From a bacterium ADurb.Bin374 (lineage in GTDB: Bacteria > Riflebacteria > Ozemobacteria > Ozemobacterales > Ozemobacteraceae): a stretch of DNA of 7,642 nucleotides. The stretch is taken from the NCBI GenBank assembly GCA_002068715.1, contig MWAR01000524.1, forward strand, positions 1-7,642, read 5' to 3'. The position numbers and the translations under genes were made by a program. Below are positions 1 through 5,775 of this stretch, piece by piece (position 1 is the stretch's first letter; every line of letters starts with the position of its first letter). The notes below the pieces were generated by a model. That model was given only the letters and a program-made list of their open reading frames with translations, was not told where the DNA came from and ran no database searches.

Positions 1-356
1 AACCGCCGAAGAACAGCATCGACGAGATTCTGGCCTCCGATGATGACGACGAGGAACGCCTGATCCTCTCCACGATCCATTCCGCGAAAGGGCTCGAATG
101 GCACACCGTGTTCGTCATCTGGGCGATGGAGGGCCGCTTCCCCTCGTTCGGCGCTCTCAGAAACCCCTCTGATCTCGAAGAAGAGCGACGGCTGATGTAC
201 GTCGCCATGACCCGGGCGCAGGAACAGCTGTATCTTACCCACCCCGCCCTCGCCTGGGACCCCGCATCCGGCACCACCCTCTCCCAGCCGTCCCGCTTCC
301 TCGCCGAGATCGGCCCCGACCTCCTCGACCGCTGGGAACTCCGATCGGCTCCTTGA
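1..356 (+). CDS. UvrD/PcrA-type (SF1A) DNA helicase, C-terminal end only
   Basis: The gene enters from the left edge; the reading frame begins at base 3 and gives 117 visible residues up to TGA at 354-356. Family members are ATP-driven 3'-5' DNA helicases of repair and replication. Two hallmark segments are visible: STIHSAKGLEW at visible residues 23-33 (helicase motif V region) and EEERRLMYVAMTRA at 59-72 (motif VI, with the arginine that contacts ATP). After motif VI only about 45 residues remain, including QPSRFLAEI, which is typical of the end of domain 2B/2A. The extended C-terminal tail of PcrA/UvrD is absent, so this is a short-tailed member. The N-terminal Walker A and B motifs lie outside the window, so UvrD, PcrA and Rep cannot be told apart. 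The family call is firm. The next gene lies in the same frame 111 bases later with no stop except this TGA, which is probably chance. Confidence 0.93.
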   Translation, partial: PPKNSIDEILASDDDDEERLILSTIHSAKGLEWHTVFVIWAMEGRFPSFGALRNPSDLEEERRLMYVAMTRAQEQLYLTHPALAWDPASGTTLSQPSRFLAEIGPDLLDRWELRSAP

Positions 357-380
357 CACTCTCCACCCGGTTCTGATACT
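353..380 (+). promoter_or_regulatory. putative sigma70-type promoter for the nucleotidase-like/GGDEF run
   Basis: A perfect TTGACA -35 box lies at 353-358, overlapping the helicase stop codon. It is followed by a 16-bp spacer and GATACT at 375-380, a 4/6 match to TATAAT. Transcription would start near 387, leaving a leader of about 80 nt before the TTG start at 468. The -10 is only fair, but the same TTGACA and a similar GGTTC(C)TnATAnT context recur in the minus-strand promoter near 5490, which supports both. Confidence 0.5.
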
Positions 381-420
381 CTCGCTCCCGATATTCTGCC
401 GGGGGAGAGCCGCCCAAACA

Positions 421-441
421 TCCGCTCGAGAGTTCAGCGGA
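421..441 (+). other. small inverted repeat in the leader of the nucleotidase-like gene
   Basis: TCCGCT (421-426) and AGCGGA (436-441) can form a 6-bp stem with a 9-nt loop in the leader RNA. It ends 26 bases before the TTG start and about 10 before the weak purine-rich ribosome site. No T-tract follows, so it is not a standard intrinsic terminator. A role as an mRNA-stabilising or regulatory hairpin is possible but unproven. Confidence 0.3.
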
Positions 442-467
442 ACGCCACCCGGGAAAAGAGCGAGCGT

Positions 468-2555
468 TTGATCCGTAATCTGACCATCCTGACCCTCGTT
501 CTGAGCGCCATTCTCGGTGGTCTTCTGCTGAAAGACCACATGAGCATCCCGTCCCGCCATCTCGTCATTTTCTACACCTCGAACCTGCGCGGGCAGATCA
601 ACCCCTTCCAGGGCGAAGTATCGGATCGGGTCTACGAAAAAGCCGGCGGTCTCGCGTTTCTCCGGGCCCTGATCGACGATACGATGAAGACGTATCGCCT
701 CGACCCGAAGAAAGCGCTTCTGCTCGACACCGGCGACAGCCTGTTCGGCTCGCCCGAAGCATCGCTGACGATGGGTGAGGTGCCGTTCGAACTGCTTCAG
801 AAAGTCGGCTACGACGCCATCGCCGTCGGCAACCTCGAGTTCGAGTTCGGTCTCGACACCCTCCGACGCTTCATCAGCACGAACAAGCTCCCGATGCTCG
901 CCTGCAACTATCGAGATCTCGCCTCCCCGCTCGGCAACACGTTCTCCGGCGGCATACTCCTGGACAAAGACGGAACCCGCGTCGGCGTCATAGGTCTCGG
1001 CATGGTCGACCTCGCCCGGAACACACGCCAGGAAAACATCATGCAGATCGAGATCAGCGACATGCACGCGGCCGTCCAGAAGACCGCGGCATCGCTCAGG
1101 GCCCGGGGAGCAGAGCTGATCGTCCTCCTGTCGCACCAGCCAGGTCTAGACACCCGCCCCGACCTCGCCGAACTGTTTCCTGACGTCGACATCATCATCG
1201 GCGACCTGATCAGCGGCCAGATGACGGACCCGGGCCGGCGGCCCCTCGTCCTGCCCACCCCGCCGGCGCGCGGGGCAGGCGTCGGCATGGTGCGCATTCC
1301 GTATATCGGCTCGCAATGGAACCTCGAGAAAGCCGTCCAGACGATTCTTCCCGTCGATGCGGCTCATATCTCCCCGAGCGCTGCGCTCGTCACGGAGATC
1401 GCCCGGGTCGAGGCGAAGGTCGACAGCCTGCTCGAGCAGGTCGTCGCGACGTCGGAAGGCAACTTCAAGCGCAACTTCAACGAAGAGTCCAGCATGGGCA
1501 ATCTCATCACCGACTCGATGCGCGCCGTCGCGAAAACCGATGTCGCGTTTCTCAACTCCGGCGCGATCAAGGCAGTGATTTCGTCCGGGTCGATCTCTCT
1601 TCGAGATCTCTATGACGCCCTGCCTTTCGAGAACACGATCGTGCGCACCGAACTCGCCGGCTGGCAGATCGAGAATCTCGTCGAGGAGGGGCTGAGCGGC
1701 CGCGGAAGCTTCGTCCAGACATCCGGTCTCACCTGCACCTGTTCGATGATGAACCCACCCGGATTCCGACTCGTACAGATCGCCGTCGGGGAGGAACCGC
1801 TCGACTCGGCACGCATGTACAGCGTCGCCGTCACCGATTTCATGCTCAACACCCCGCAGAACTGGCCCGAACTCCGCACCGGGAAAAACGTTCGGGCGTT
1901 CGGCCTGCTGCGTGAAAACCTCAAACAGTATCTCGCTTCGATGTCCGTCATCGCCCCCTGCGTCGACCGGCGGTATATCGACGTCCCGGAAGGCGACGAA
2001 ACCCTCCGGGTCCAGTCCCTCTCCATCGAGCTTGCGAATCTTTCCACCCCCGTGTCGAACGATGGAACGTATGACTCGCCGTATGGCCGCCTCGTTGCCG
2101 ACGTCCTGCGCGTCGAGACCGACTCGGACTTCGCCCTTATGCCCGTCACGGACATCCACAGCATGAACGACCCGCTCTCGGTGTTCACGCCCGCCCGTCT
2201 CACGGCGGACATGCCCCGCATCTGCGGCGTCAGCACGGTGAACATTCCCGGAACGACGCTCAGGCGCCTCATCGAACGGATGCTCGCGACCGGCGGCGTT
2301 CCTCTCTGTTTCGCCGGCTTTTCCATCGAGCTCAAAGATAATAAATTGTCGAAAATATTTCCTTGGCAGGGCGATTTCGACCCCCAGCGGAGCTACAAGG
2401 TGGCACTGCCGGCCGATCTCCCCGAAAAACTCGGCGCCGTCGGCGGACTCGCGAGTCTGACGGCCTCGCCATTCAGCACCGATCTGCGCCGCACCTTCAT
2501 GAACGGTGTCAGGAGGGTCGGTGGAAACATCGAACTTCGCCGTGCCGTTTTCTGA
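468..2555 (+). CDS. UshA/5'-nucleotidase-like membrane-anchored protein with degenerate metal site and extra C-terminal domain
   Basis: This 695-residue protein starts at TTG 468, with purine-rich GGGAAAAGAG seven bases upstream. The next Met (residue 25) would remove the hydrophobic N-terminal segment (residues 5-21), which looks like a signal anchor. Residues 31-295 match the calcineurin-like metallophosphatase domain of the UshA/5'-nucleotidase family, which hydrolyses nucleotides in the periplasm. Residues 335-460 match the 5'-nucleotidase C-terminal substrate domain: SSMGNLITDSMR at 341-352, DVAFLNSGAIK at 358-368, LPFENTIV at 385-392, FVQTSGL at 415-421 and VAVTDFML at 453-460. Of the metal ligands, D90 (DTGD) and H223 (LLSHQ) remain. 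The family D-x-H reads N-L-R in TSNLRG (37-42), GNHE reads GNLE (121-124), and GHxH reads GDLIS (245-249). Residues 515-650 resemble a second, eroded copy of the C-terminal domain, making the protein longer than the usual 520-600 residues. The 3' end overlaps the diguanylate cyclase gene. The fold is confident; catalytic activity is doubtful. Confidence 0.85.
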   Translation: MIRNLTILTLVLSAILGGLLLKDHMSIPSRHLVIFYTSNLRGQINPFQGEVSDRVYEKAGGLAFLRALIDDTMKTYRLDPKKALLLDTGDSLFGSPEASLTMGEVPFELLQKVGYDAIAVGNLEFEFGLDTLRRFISTNKLPMLACNYRDLASPLGNTFSGGILLDKDGTRVGVIGLGMVDLARNTRQENIMQIEISDMHAAVQKTAASLRARGAELIVLLSHQPGLDTRPDLAELFPDVDIIIGDLISGQMTDPGRRPLVLPTPPARGAGVGMVRIPYIGSQWNLEKAVQTILPVDAAHISPSAALVTEIARVEAKVDSLLEQVVATSEGNFKRNFNEESSMGNLITDSMRAVAKTDVAFLNSGAIKAVISSGSISLRDLYDALPFENTIVRTELAGWQIENLVEEGLSGRGSFVQTSGLTCTCSMMNPPGFRLVQIAVGEEPLDSARMYSVAVTDFMLNTPQNWPELRTGKNVRAFGLLRENLKQYLASMSVIAPCVDRRYIDVPEGDETLRVQSLSIELANLSTPVSNDGTYDSPYGRLVADVLRVETDSDFALMPVTDIHSMNDPLSVFTPARLTADMPRICGVSTVNIPGTTLRRLIERMLATGGVPLCFAGFSIELKDNKLSKIFPWQGDFDPQRSYKVALPADLPEKLGAVGGLASLTASPFSTDLRRTFMNGVRRVGGNIELRRAVF
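2511..2523 (+). promoter_or_regulatory. Shine-Dalgarno AGGAGG and GTG start of the GGDEF gene, inside the upstream gene
   Basis: AGGAGG at 2511-2516 lies four bases before GTG at 2521. This is the strongest ribosome site near the start of the GGDEF gene and favours GTG 2521 over GTG 2506, which has no upstream Shine-Dalgarno match. Both starts are in frame and lie within the last codons of the nucleotidase-like gene, so translation of the two genes is probably coupled. Confidence 0.6.
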
Positions 2556-4611
2556 CCGCTTCGCTCCCACCAGCCTGCGGGCCAAGATCCTGCTGGTGTT
2601 CGTTCTCGTCCTCGTCACGCCGCTCTCGTTGCTGATGCTCCTGTCTCTTCAGCGAACCGACGAGGCTGCGCGCCAGGATTTCAACAAGCGGCTCGGCTCG
2701 GCGGCGACCCTGTTCCGGGACAGCCTCGAGGATCAGCTCGACTCCTTGCGCGTCCGGGCGAAAACCGTCGCCGACTTCGACCTGTACAATGTCGCCCACA
2801 CCGGGTTCGCGGCCTCGGCGACGACGCCGGTCCTGCAGTATGAGCTGATCCGTTCCGGCCTCGACTACATCGCGATGGTCCGAAACCGAGGAACACCGTT
2901 CCTCGAGGAGGGCGTCCCACCCTCGGAATCCCTGGAAAAGATCATTCCGGCTCTCTGCCACGTTCCACTGAGCTACAACCTCTACATTCTCGGTCGCGAG
3001 CCGTGGATTTTCGCGGCTGCCGAGATCACGAAACTCCGTCAGAGCGAGCCCGTTCACGTCGTCTTCGCCTACAGGCTCGCCCGCGACTTCGGCGACCGTC
3101 TCAAACGGCTGACGGGAGCAGAATTCAGCCTGCTGTATGACAACCGCAGAGTCCTCACCACTCTTATGGATATCTACGGCAAGCGCATGACGAACACCGC
3201 TCCGGAGCTCATCGACCGGCGCACCGGCGTGATGGACGTGATGGGCGCGCAGCATACCTTCGTGCGCGAAGTCGCCCTCCGAAGCAAGATTTCCGAAGCC
3301 ATCCTCCTCGAAATCTCGCTGCCGGCGTCCGAGTTCGCCCAGCTCGGCTCCCGCATGCGGCGCGACTTCGGTATTTTCGGTCTGCTCGGTCTGCTGGCGG
3401 CGTTCATCACCGGCACCTACCTCGCACTTCACATGGCCGGCCCCATCAATCAGCTCGCAGAATCCACGACGAAAGTCGCCGCCGGCGATCTGTATATCAA
3501 GGTCAGCTCGGGCCGCAACGACGAGATCGGCCTCCTGCACCGGAATTTCCAGGCGATGATCGACGCGATTCGCGAAGAGCGTGATCAGCGGCTAAGTCGC
3601 ATGCGCGAACTGAATACGCTGTTCGAGATCAGCAACGCGGTCAACTTCATCACCGACTCGGAAGAGCTGCTCAAATTCGTGCTGACACACGCGATCGAGG
3701 TGCTGGAAGCTGAGCGCGGCTCGATCATGCTGCTCGACGATACAACCGACGAGCTTGTCGTGAAAGTCGCGTCGGGCGGCCGGTTCCGCATCGTCAGCGG
3801 CACGCCGGTGAAGCTCGGCCACGGCATCTGCGGCATCGTCGCGAAGGACGGCAAAGGCCGCATCTCGAACGACGGCTTCCGCGATCCGGAATTCCGCAAC
3901 TTCGGAAGCCTGCTTCCCGTCGAGGACATCCGGTCGCTGCTCTGCTCGCCGCTCAAGTTCAAGGACGGCACGATCGGCGTCATCAACATCGTCAACAAGC
4001 GCAGCGGCCATCCATTCGAGTCAAACGACCTGAATCTGCTGAACCTGATCGCTTCCCAGGCCGCGGTGACGATCGAAAACAATAAATTGTACGAACTATC
4101 GATCACCGACGGGCTGACGCGGCTGTTCGTGTTTCGCTACTTCTCGGCACGCCTCTCGGAGGAAGTCCTCCGCGCGCGCCGCTACGGGCTGAAGCTGTCG
4201 CTGATCATGATCGATATCGACAATTTCAAACGGTTCAACGACGTGTACGGCCACCAGGTCGGCGATCAGGTCCTCCAGCGCGTCGCCCTAGCGATCCGCG
4301 AGACGATCCGCACCGGCATCGACATCCCGTGCCGCTACGGCGGCGAGGAGATGGCGATCATCCTTCCCGAAACCCGTACAGACGAGGCGCATCGCACGGC
4401 TGAGCGTCTGCGCGAATCGATCGCGGCGCTCACGATCAGCAATCCCCTCGGCGAACTGCGCATCACCTGCAGCCTCGGCGTGGCGGCCTACCCCGGCGAC
4501 GCGCATGACAAGGACTCCCTCGTCGAAGCCGCCGACAAGGCGATGTATTACAGCAAACGTAACGGCAAGAATCGCACCACCCAGGCATCCGTCATGGCCG
4601 AAGAGGCCTGA
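2521..4611 (+). CDS. membrane-bound diguanylate cyclase: periplasmic sensor, HAMP, GAF and GGDEF domains
   Basis: The predicted protein has 696 residues from GTG 2521; an alternative GTG at 2506 adds five. It should make cyclic di-GMP from two GTP in response to an envelope signal. In order it shows: a transmembrane helix (about 20-43); a periplasmic region of about 240 residues that looks Cache-like, without a firm subfamily; a second helix (about 284-305); a HAMP linker (306-355, with AGPINQLAES and NDEIGLLHRNF); a coiled segment; a GAF domain (about 375-525); and a GGDEF domain (about 530-688). The GGDEF domain has DGLTRL, the metal-binding IDIDNFKRFNDVYGH and the active-site loop RYGGEEM (605-611). 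The catalytic GGEE is intact, with Met in place of the usual final Phe. The RxxD inhibitory site is off register: Arg lies four residues before Asp (RTGID). Its first 35 bases overlap the upstream nucleotidase-like gene. The ligands of the sensor and GAF domains are unknown. Confidence 0.92.
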   Translation: METSNFAVPFSDRFAPTSLRAKILLVFVLVLVTPLSLLMLLSLQRTDEAARQDFNKRLGSAATLFRDSLEDQLDSLRVRAKTVADFDLYNVAHTGFAASATTPVLQYELIRSGLDYIAMVRNRGTPFLEEGVPPSESLEKIIPALCHVPLSYNLYILGREPWIFAAAEITKLRQSEPVHVVFAYRLARDFGDRLKRLTGAEFSLLYDNRRVLTTLMDIYGKRMTNTAPELIDRRTGVMDVMGAQHTFVREVALRSKISEAILLEISLPASEFAQLGSRMRRDFGIFGLLGLLAAFITGTYLALHMAGPINQLAESTTKVAAGDLYIKVSSGRNDEIGLLHRNFQAMIDAIREERDQRLSRMRELNTLFEISNAVNFITDSEELLKFVLTHAIEVLEAERGSIMLLDDTTDELVVKVASGGRFRIVSGTPVKLGHGICGIVAKDGKGRISNDGFRDPEFRNFGSLLPVEDIRSLLCSPLKFKDGTIGVINIVNKRSGHPFESNDLNLLNLIASQAAVTIENNKLYELSITDGLTRLFVFRYFSARLSEEVLRARRYGLKLSLIMIDIDNFKRFNDVYGHQVGDQVLQRVALAIRETIRTGIDIPCRYGGEEMAIILPETRTDEAHRTAERLRESIAALTISNPLGELRITCSLGVAAYPGDAHDKDSLVEAADKAMYYSKRNGKNRTTQASVMAEEA

Positions 4612-4652
4612 CGGAACCTGTATTCACAACGAACGAGGAGAAGCCCCGTCCG

Positions 4653-5045
4653 ATGAAATACGTATTGTTCACGATCCTCTGCTTTGGCGTCACCCCCGTG
4701 CTCGACAAATGGTCCGCCGTCCAGTCTGACCCGGCCGTCGGCGTCTTCATCAGAACCCTCTGCATCGCGGTGGTGTCCGTCCTGATCCTTACGGTTACAG
4801 GCAAATGGGGGCTCGTGACCCAGGTTGCGCCGAAAACGATCCTGTTTCTCGGCACGTCGGGCATTCTCGCGGGATGCCTGGGAGTCCTCGCCATGCTGAA
4901 AGCGTTCCGGGAAGTTCCAGATGCGGGAAAAGTGGCGGTGATGATCGCGACGTATCCGGTCGTTTCTCTCTTCTTCACAGCCTTGTTGCTGCATGAGAAA
5001 CTCACGGTGGCGAAAATAGCCGGAACCGTCCTCATCACGGCGTGA
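4653..5045 (+). CDS. short EamA/DMT-type membrane protein, ended by an in-frame TGA seven codons before a TAA
   Basis: This 130-residue, very hydrophobic protein starts at ATG 4653; GAGGAG lies at 4635-4640, a rather long 12-base spacing. It resembles the single-repeat class of EamA (drug/metabolite transporter superfamily) proteins of about 140 residues, which have about five membrane helices and probably work as dimers. Helices fall near residues 2-18, 29-49, 62-83, 92-112 and 118-130. Family-like features are the N-terminal FGVTPVLDKW, the loop AFREVPDAGKV and LLLHEKLT before the last helix. The last helix stops abruptly at ITA-TGA; reading on in frame gives AILLNL and then TAA at 5064-5066, which matches the expected end of the helix with a single missing residue (probably Gly). 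The gene starts 41 bases after the GGDEF gene and is probably in the same transcript. The substrate is unknown. Confidence 0.8.
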   Translation: MKYVLFTILCFGVTPVLDKWSAVQSDPAVGVFIRTLCIAVVSVLILTVTGKWGLVTQVAPKTILFLGTSGILAGCLGVLAMLKAFREVPDAGKVAVMIATYPVVSLFFTALLLHEKLTVAKIAGTVLITA

Positions 5046-5076
5046 GCGATTCTGCTGAACCTGTAACGCCGTGAGG

Positions 5077-5100
5077 CCGGGCTATGCAAGCCCAGCCCGG
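5077..5100. terminator. hairpin between convergent genes, possible two-way terminator
   Basis: CCGGGCT (5077-5083) and AGCCCGG (5094-5100) form a perfect 7-bp G+C-rich stem with a 10-nt loop. It sits between the end of the + strand run and the stop of the minus-strand lipoprotein gene (5106), where a shared terminator would be expected. No T-run follows on either strand, so termination would have to be of a non-canonical type, or the hairpin may simply protect 3' ends. Confidence 0.45.
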
Positions 5101-5105
5101 GTCGT

Positions 5106-5459
5106 TCAGCGCGATGATTTCGAACTGCCGAGCATCAGCTGGTATGTCTGGTATTTCCGCTGGTATTCGGCTAGCGCGCCAAGCGTCTCCATCGTCTGGG
5201 GGCCGCTTTCCCTGAGCATCTTCACATACCGGTCGTAGGCCGCGAGGTATTCCCTGTGGGCATCCTCGAGCGTCCGTTCAACGGCTGACGACGCATTTGC
5301 TGTCTGCCCGATCGGAGACGATGCAGGCGTCACGACCATTGCCGCTGAAGGCGATGGCGTGGCCGTCGCCGCAGGGACAGGGGTGGCCGATTCCCGGCAC
5401 CCGGTGCAGGTGAACGTGATGCCGGCGATCAGCAACCCTCGTAGAAGACAGCGGAGCAT
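5106..5459 (-). CDS. small hypothetical lipoprotein with Pro/Ala/Thr-rich linker and helical C-terminus
   Basis: The protein has 117 residues from ATG at 5459-5457. A longer reading from 5489 is rejected because that ATG lies inside the -10 box of the promoter. AAAGGGG lies five bases before the chosen start. The N-terminus (MLRCLLRGLLIAGITF) is basic then hydrophobic and is followed by CTGC, with Cys21 as the probable lipidated residue. The lipobox is imperfect because position -3 is Cys rather than Leu. Residues 22-56 are rich in Pro, Ala, Thr and Ser and look like a flexible linker from the membrane. Residues 57-112 (from VERTLEDAHREYLAAY to EYQRKYQTYQLML) should form one or two amphipathic helices rich in Tyr, Glu and Arg, broken near SGPQTME. 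I recognise no family. It is transcribed alone, convergent with the EamA gene and divergent from the amidohydrolases. Confidence 0.72.
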   Translation of the reverse strand: MLRCLLRGLLIAGITFTCTGCRESATPVPAATATPSPSAAMVVTPASSPIGQTANASSAVERTLEDAHREYLAAYDRYVKMLRESGPQTMETLGALAEYQRKYQTYQLMLGSSKSSR

Positions 5460-5487
5460 AGCCGCCCCTTTCCGCAGACTTTCCCCC

Positions 5488-5517
5488 ATTATAGGAACCG
5501 TTTTCCGAAGGTGTCAA
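5488..5517 (-). promoter_or_regulatory. consensus sigma70-type promoter of the lipoprotein gene
   Basis: On the minus strand TTGACA (5517-5512) and TATAAT (5493-5488) are both perfect consensus matches, separated by 18 bp. Transcription should start near 5481, giving a leader of only about 20 nt before ATG 5459 with a purine-rich ribosome site. The -10 overlaps the upstream ATG at 5489, ruling that start out for this transcript. Confidence 0.8.
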
Positions 5518-5556
5518 GGCTTGCGGTACGGCATCGGGAGGCGACATTTCGTTCAG

Positions 5557-5574
5557 TGCCCCGCCAAACGGGCA
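5557..5574. repeat. inverted repeat between the divergent promoters
   Basis: TGCCC (5557-5561) and GGGCA (5570-5574) form a short inverted repeat with an 8-bp centre. It lies between the minus-strand -35 (5512-5517) and the plus-strand -35 (5598-5603), a usual place for an operator. Five-base arms are common by chance in G+C-rich DNA, so this is only a candidate site. Confidence 0.2.
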
Positions 5575-5597
5575 TGGAAAGCGGCAGGAAAAAGAGG

Positions 5598-5626
5598 TTG
5601 AATTTCCGGTGTTTAGAATGTAAAAT
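5598..5626 (+). promoter_or_regulatory. sigma70-type promoter of the amidohydrolase genes
   Basis: TTGAAT (5598-5603) and TAAAAT (5621-5626) each match five of six consensus bases and are separated by the optimal 17 bp. The site lies in a locally A+T-rich patch of an otherwise G+C-rich region, divergent from the lipoprotein promoter about 80 bp away. Transcription would start near 5633 and leave a leader of about 143 nt before ATG 5776. Confidence 0.7.
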
Positions 5627-5632
5627 ATCGCC

Positions 5633-5775
5633 TCGATAAAGCCCTGCAAGGGTCGCGGCGCATGCACGGAGCAGCAATGCCCGGAAGGCGCTGTTCCCCG
5701 ATGTGGGGGTGCTTACCCGGGGACGTACACATCCGACATTCCCCGGCATCAGTGGAAGGAAAGGGGAAACTTGCA
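5633..5775 (+). promoter_or_regulatory. long 5' leader of the amidohydrolase genes with foldable elements
   Basis: The leader between the inferred transcription start and ATG 5776 can fold locally. GATGTG (5700-5705) pairs perfectly with CACATC (5728-5733), enclosing GGGT-GCTT-ACCC (5707-5718). Two TTCCCC copies (5694-5699 and 5739-5744) are each exactly complementary to GGGGAA (5763-5768), part of the ribosome-binding region AAGGAAAGGGG. This layout would allow translation control by alternative pairing. It matches no riboswitch class that I recognise. An ATG at 5662 is in frame with the gene but is poorly placed and is not taken as the start. Confidence 0.35.

Noticed and set aside
357..467. 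helicase frame continues without another stop into the nucleotidase-like gene, suggesting a fusion or readthrough
   Set aside because: The helicase ends at the position usual for short family members, a promoter overlaps the stop, and the spacer translation looks non-coding.
1146..2618. 490-codon open frame on the minus strand, opposite the nucleotidase-like gene
   Set aside because: High G+C content with G/C-ending codons leaves the opposite strand free of stops. The translation is low in hydrophobic structure and shows no domain, while the plus strand has clear family motifs.
2336..4090. AATAAATTGT occurs twice (near 2339 and 4081) in A+T-rich pockets
   Set aside because: Both copies encode Asn-Lys-Leu in real coding sequence in different genes. 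No promoter spacing or wider repeat accompanies them, so chance is the simplest explanation.
5031..5066. TGA recoded as Gly or Trp in this organism
   Set aside because: The other five genes with visible ends stop at TGA where their families end, and Trp is coded by TGG, so recoding is not supported.
5662..5775. N-terminal extension of the first amidohydrolase from ATG 5662
   Set aside because: The added 38 residues have no counterpart in the paralogue, there is no good ribosome site, and ATG 5776 has one.
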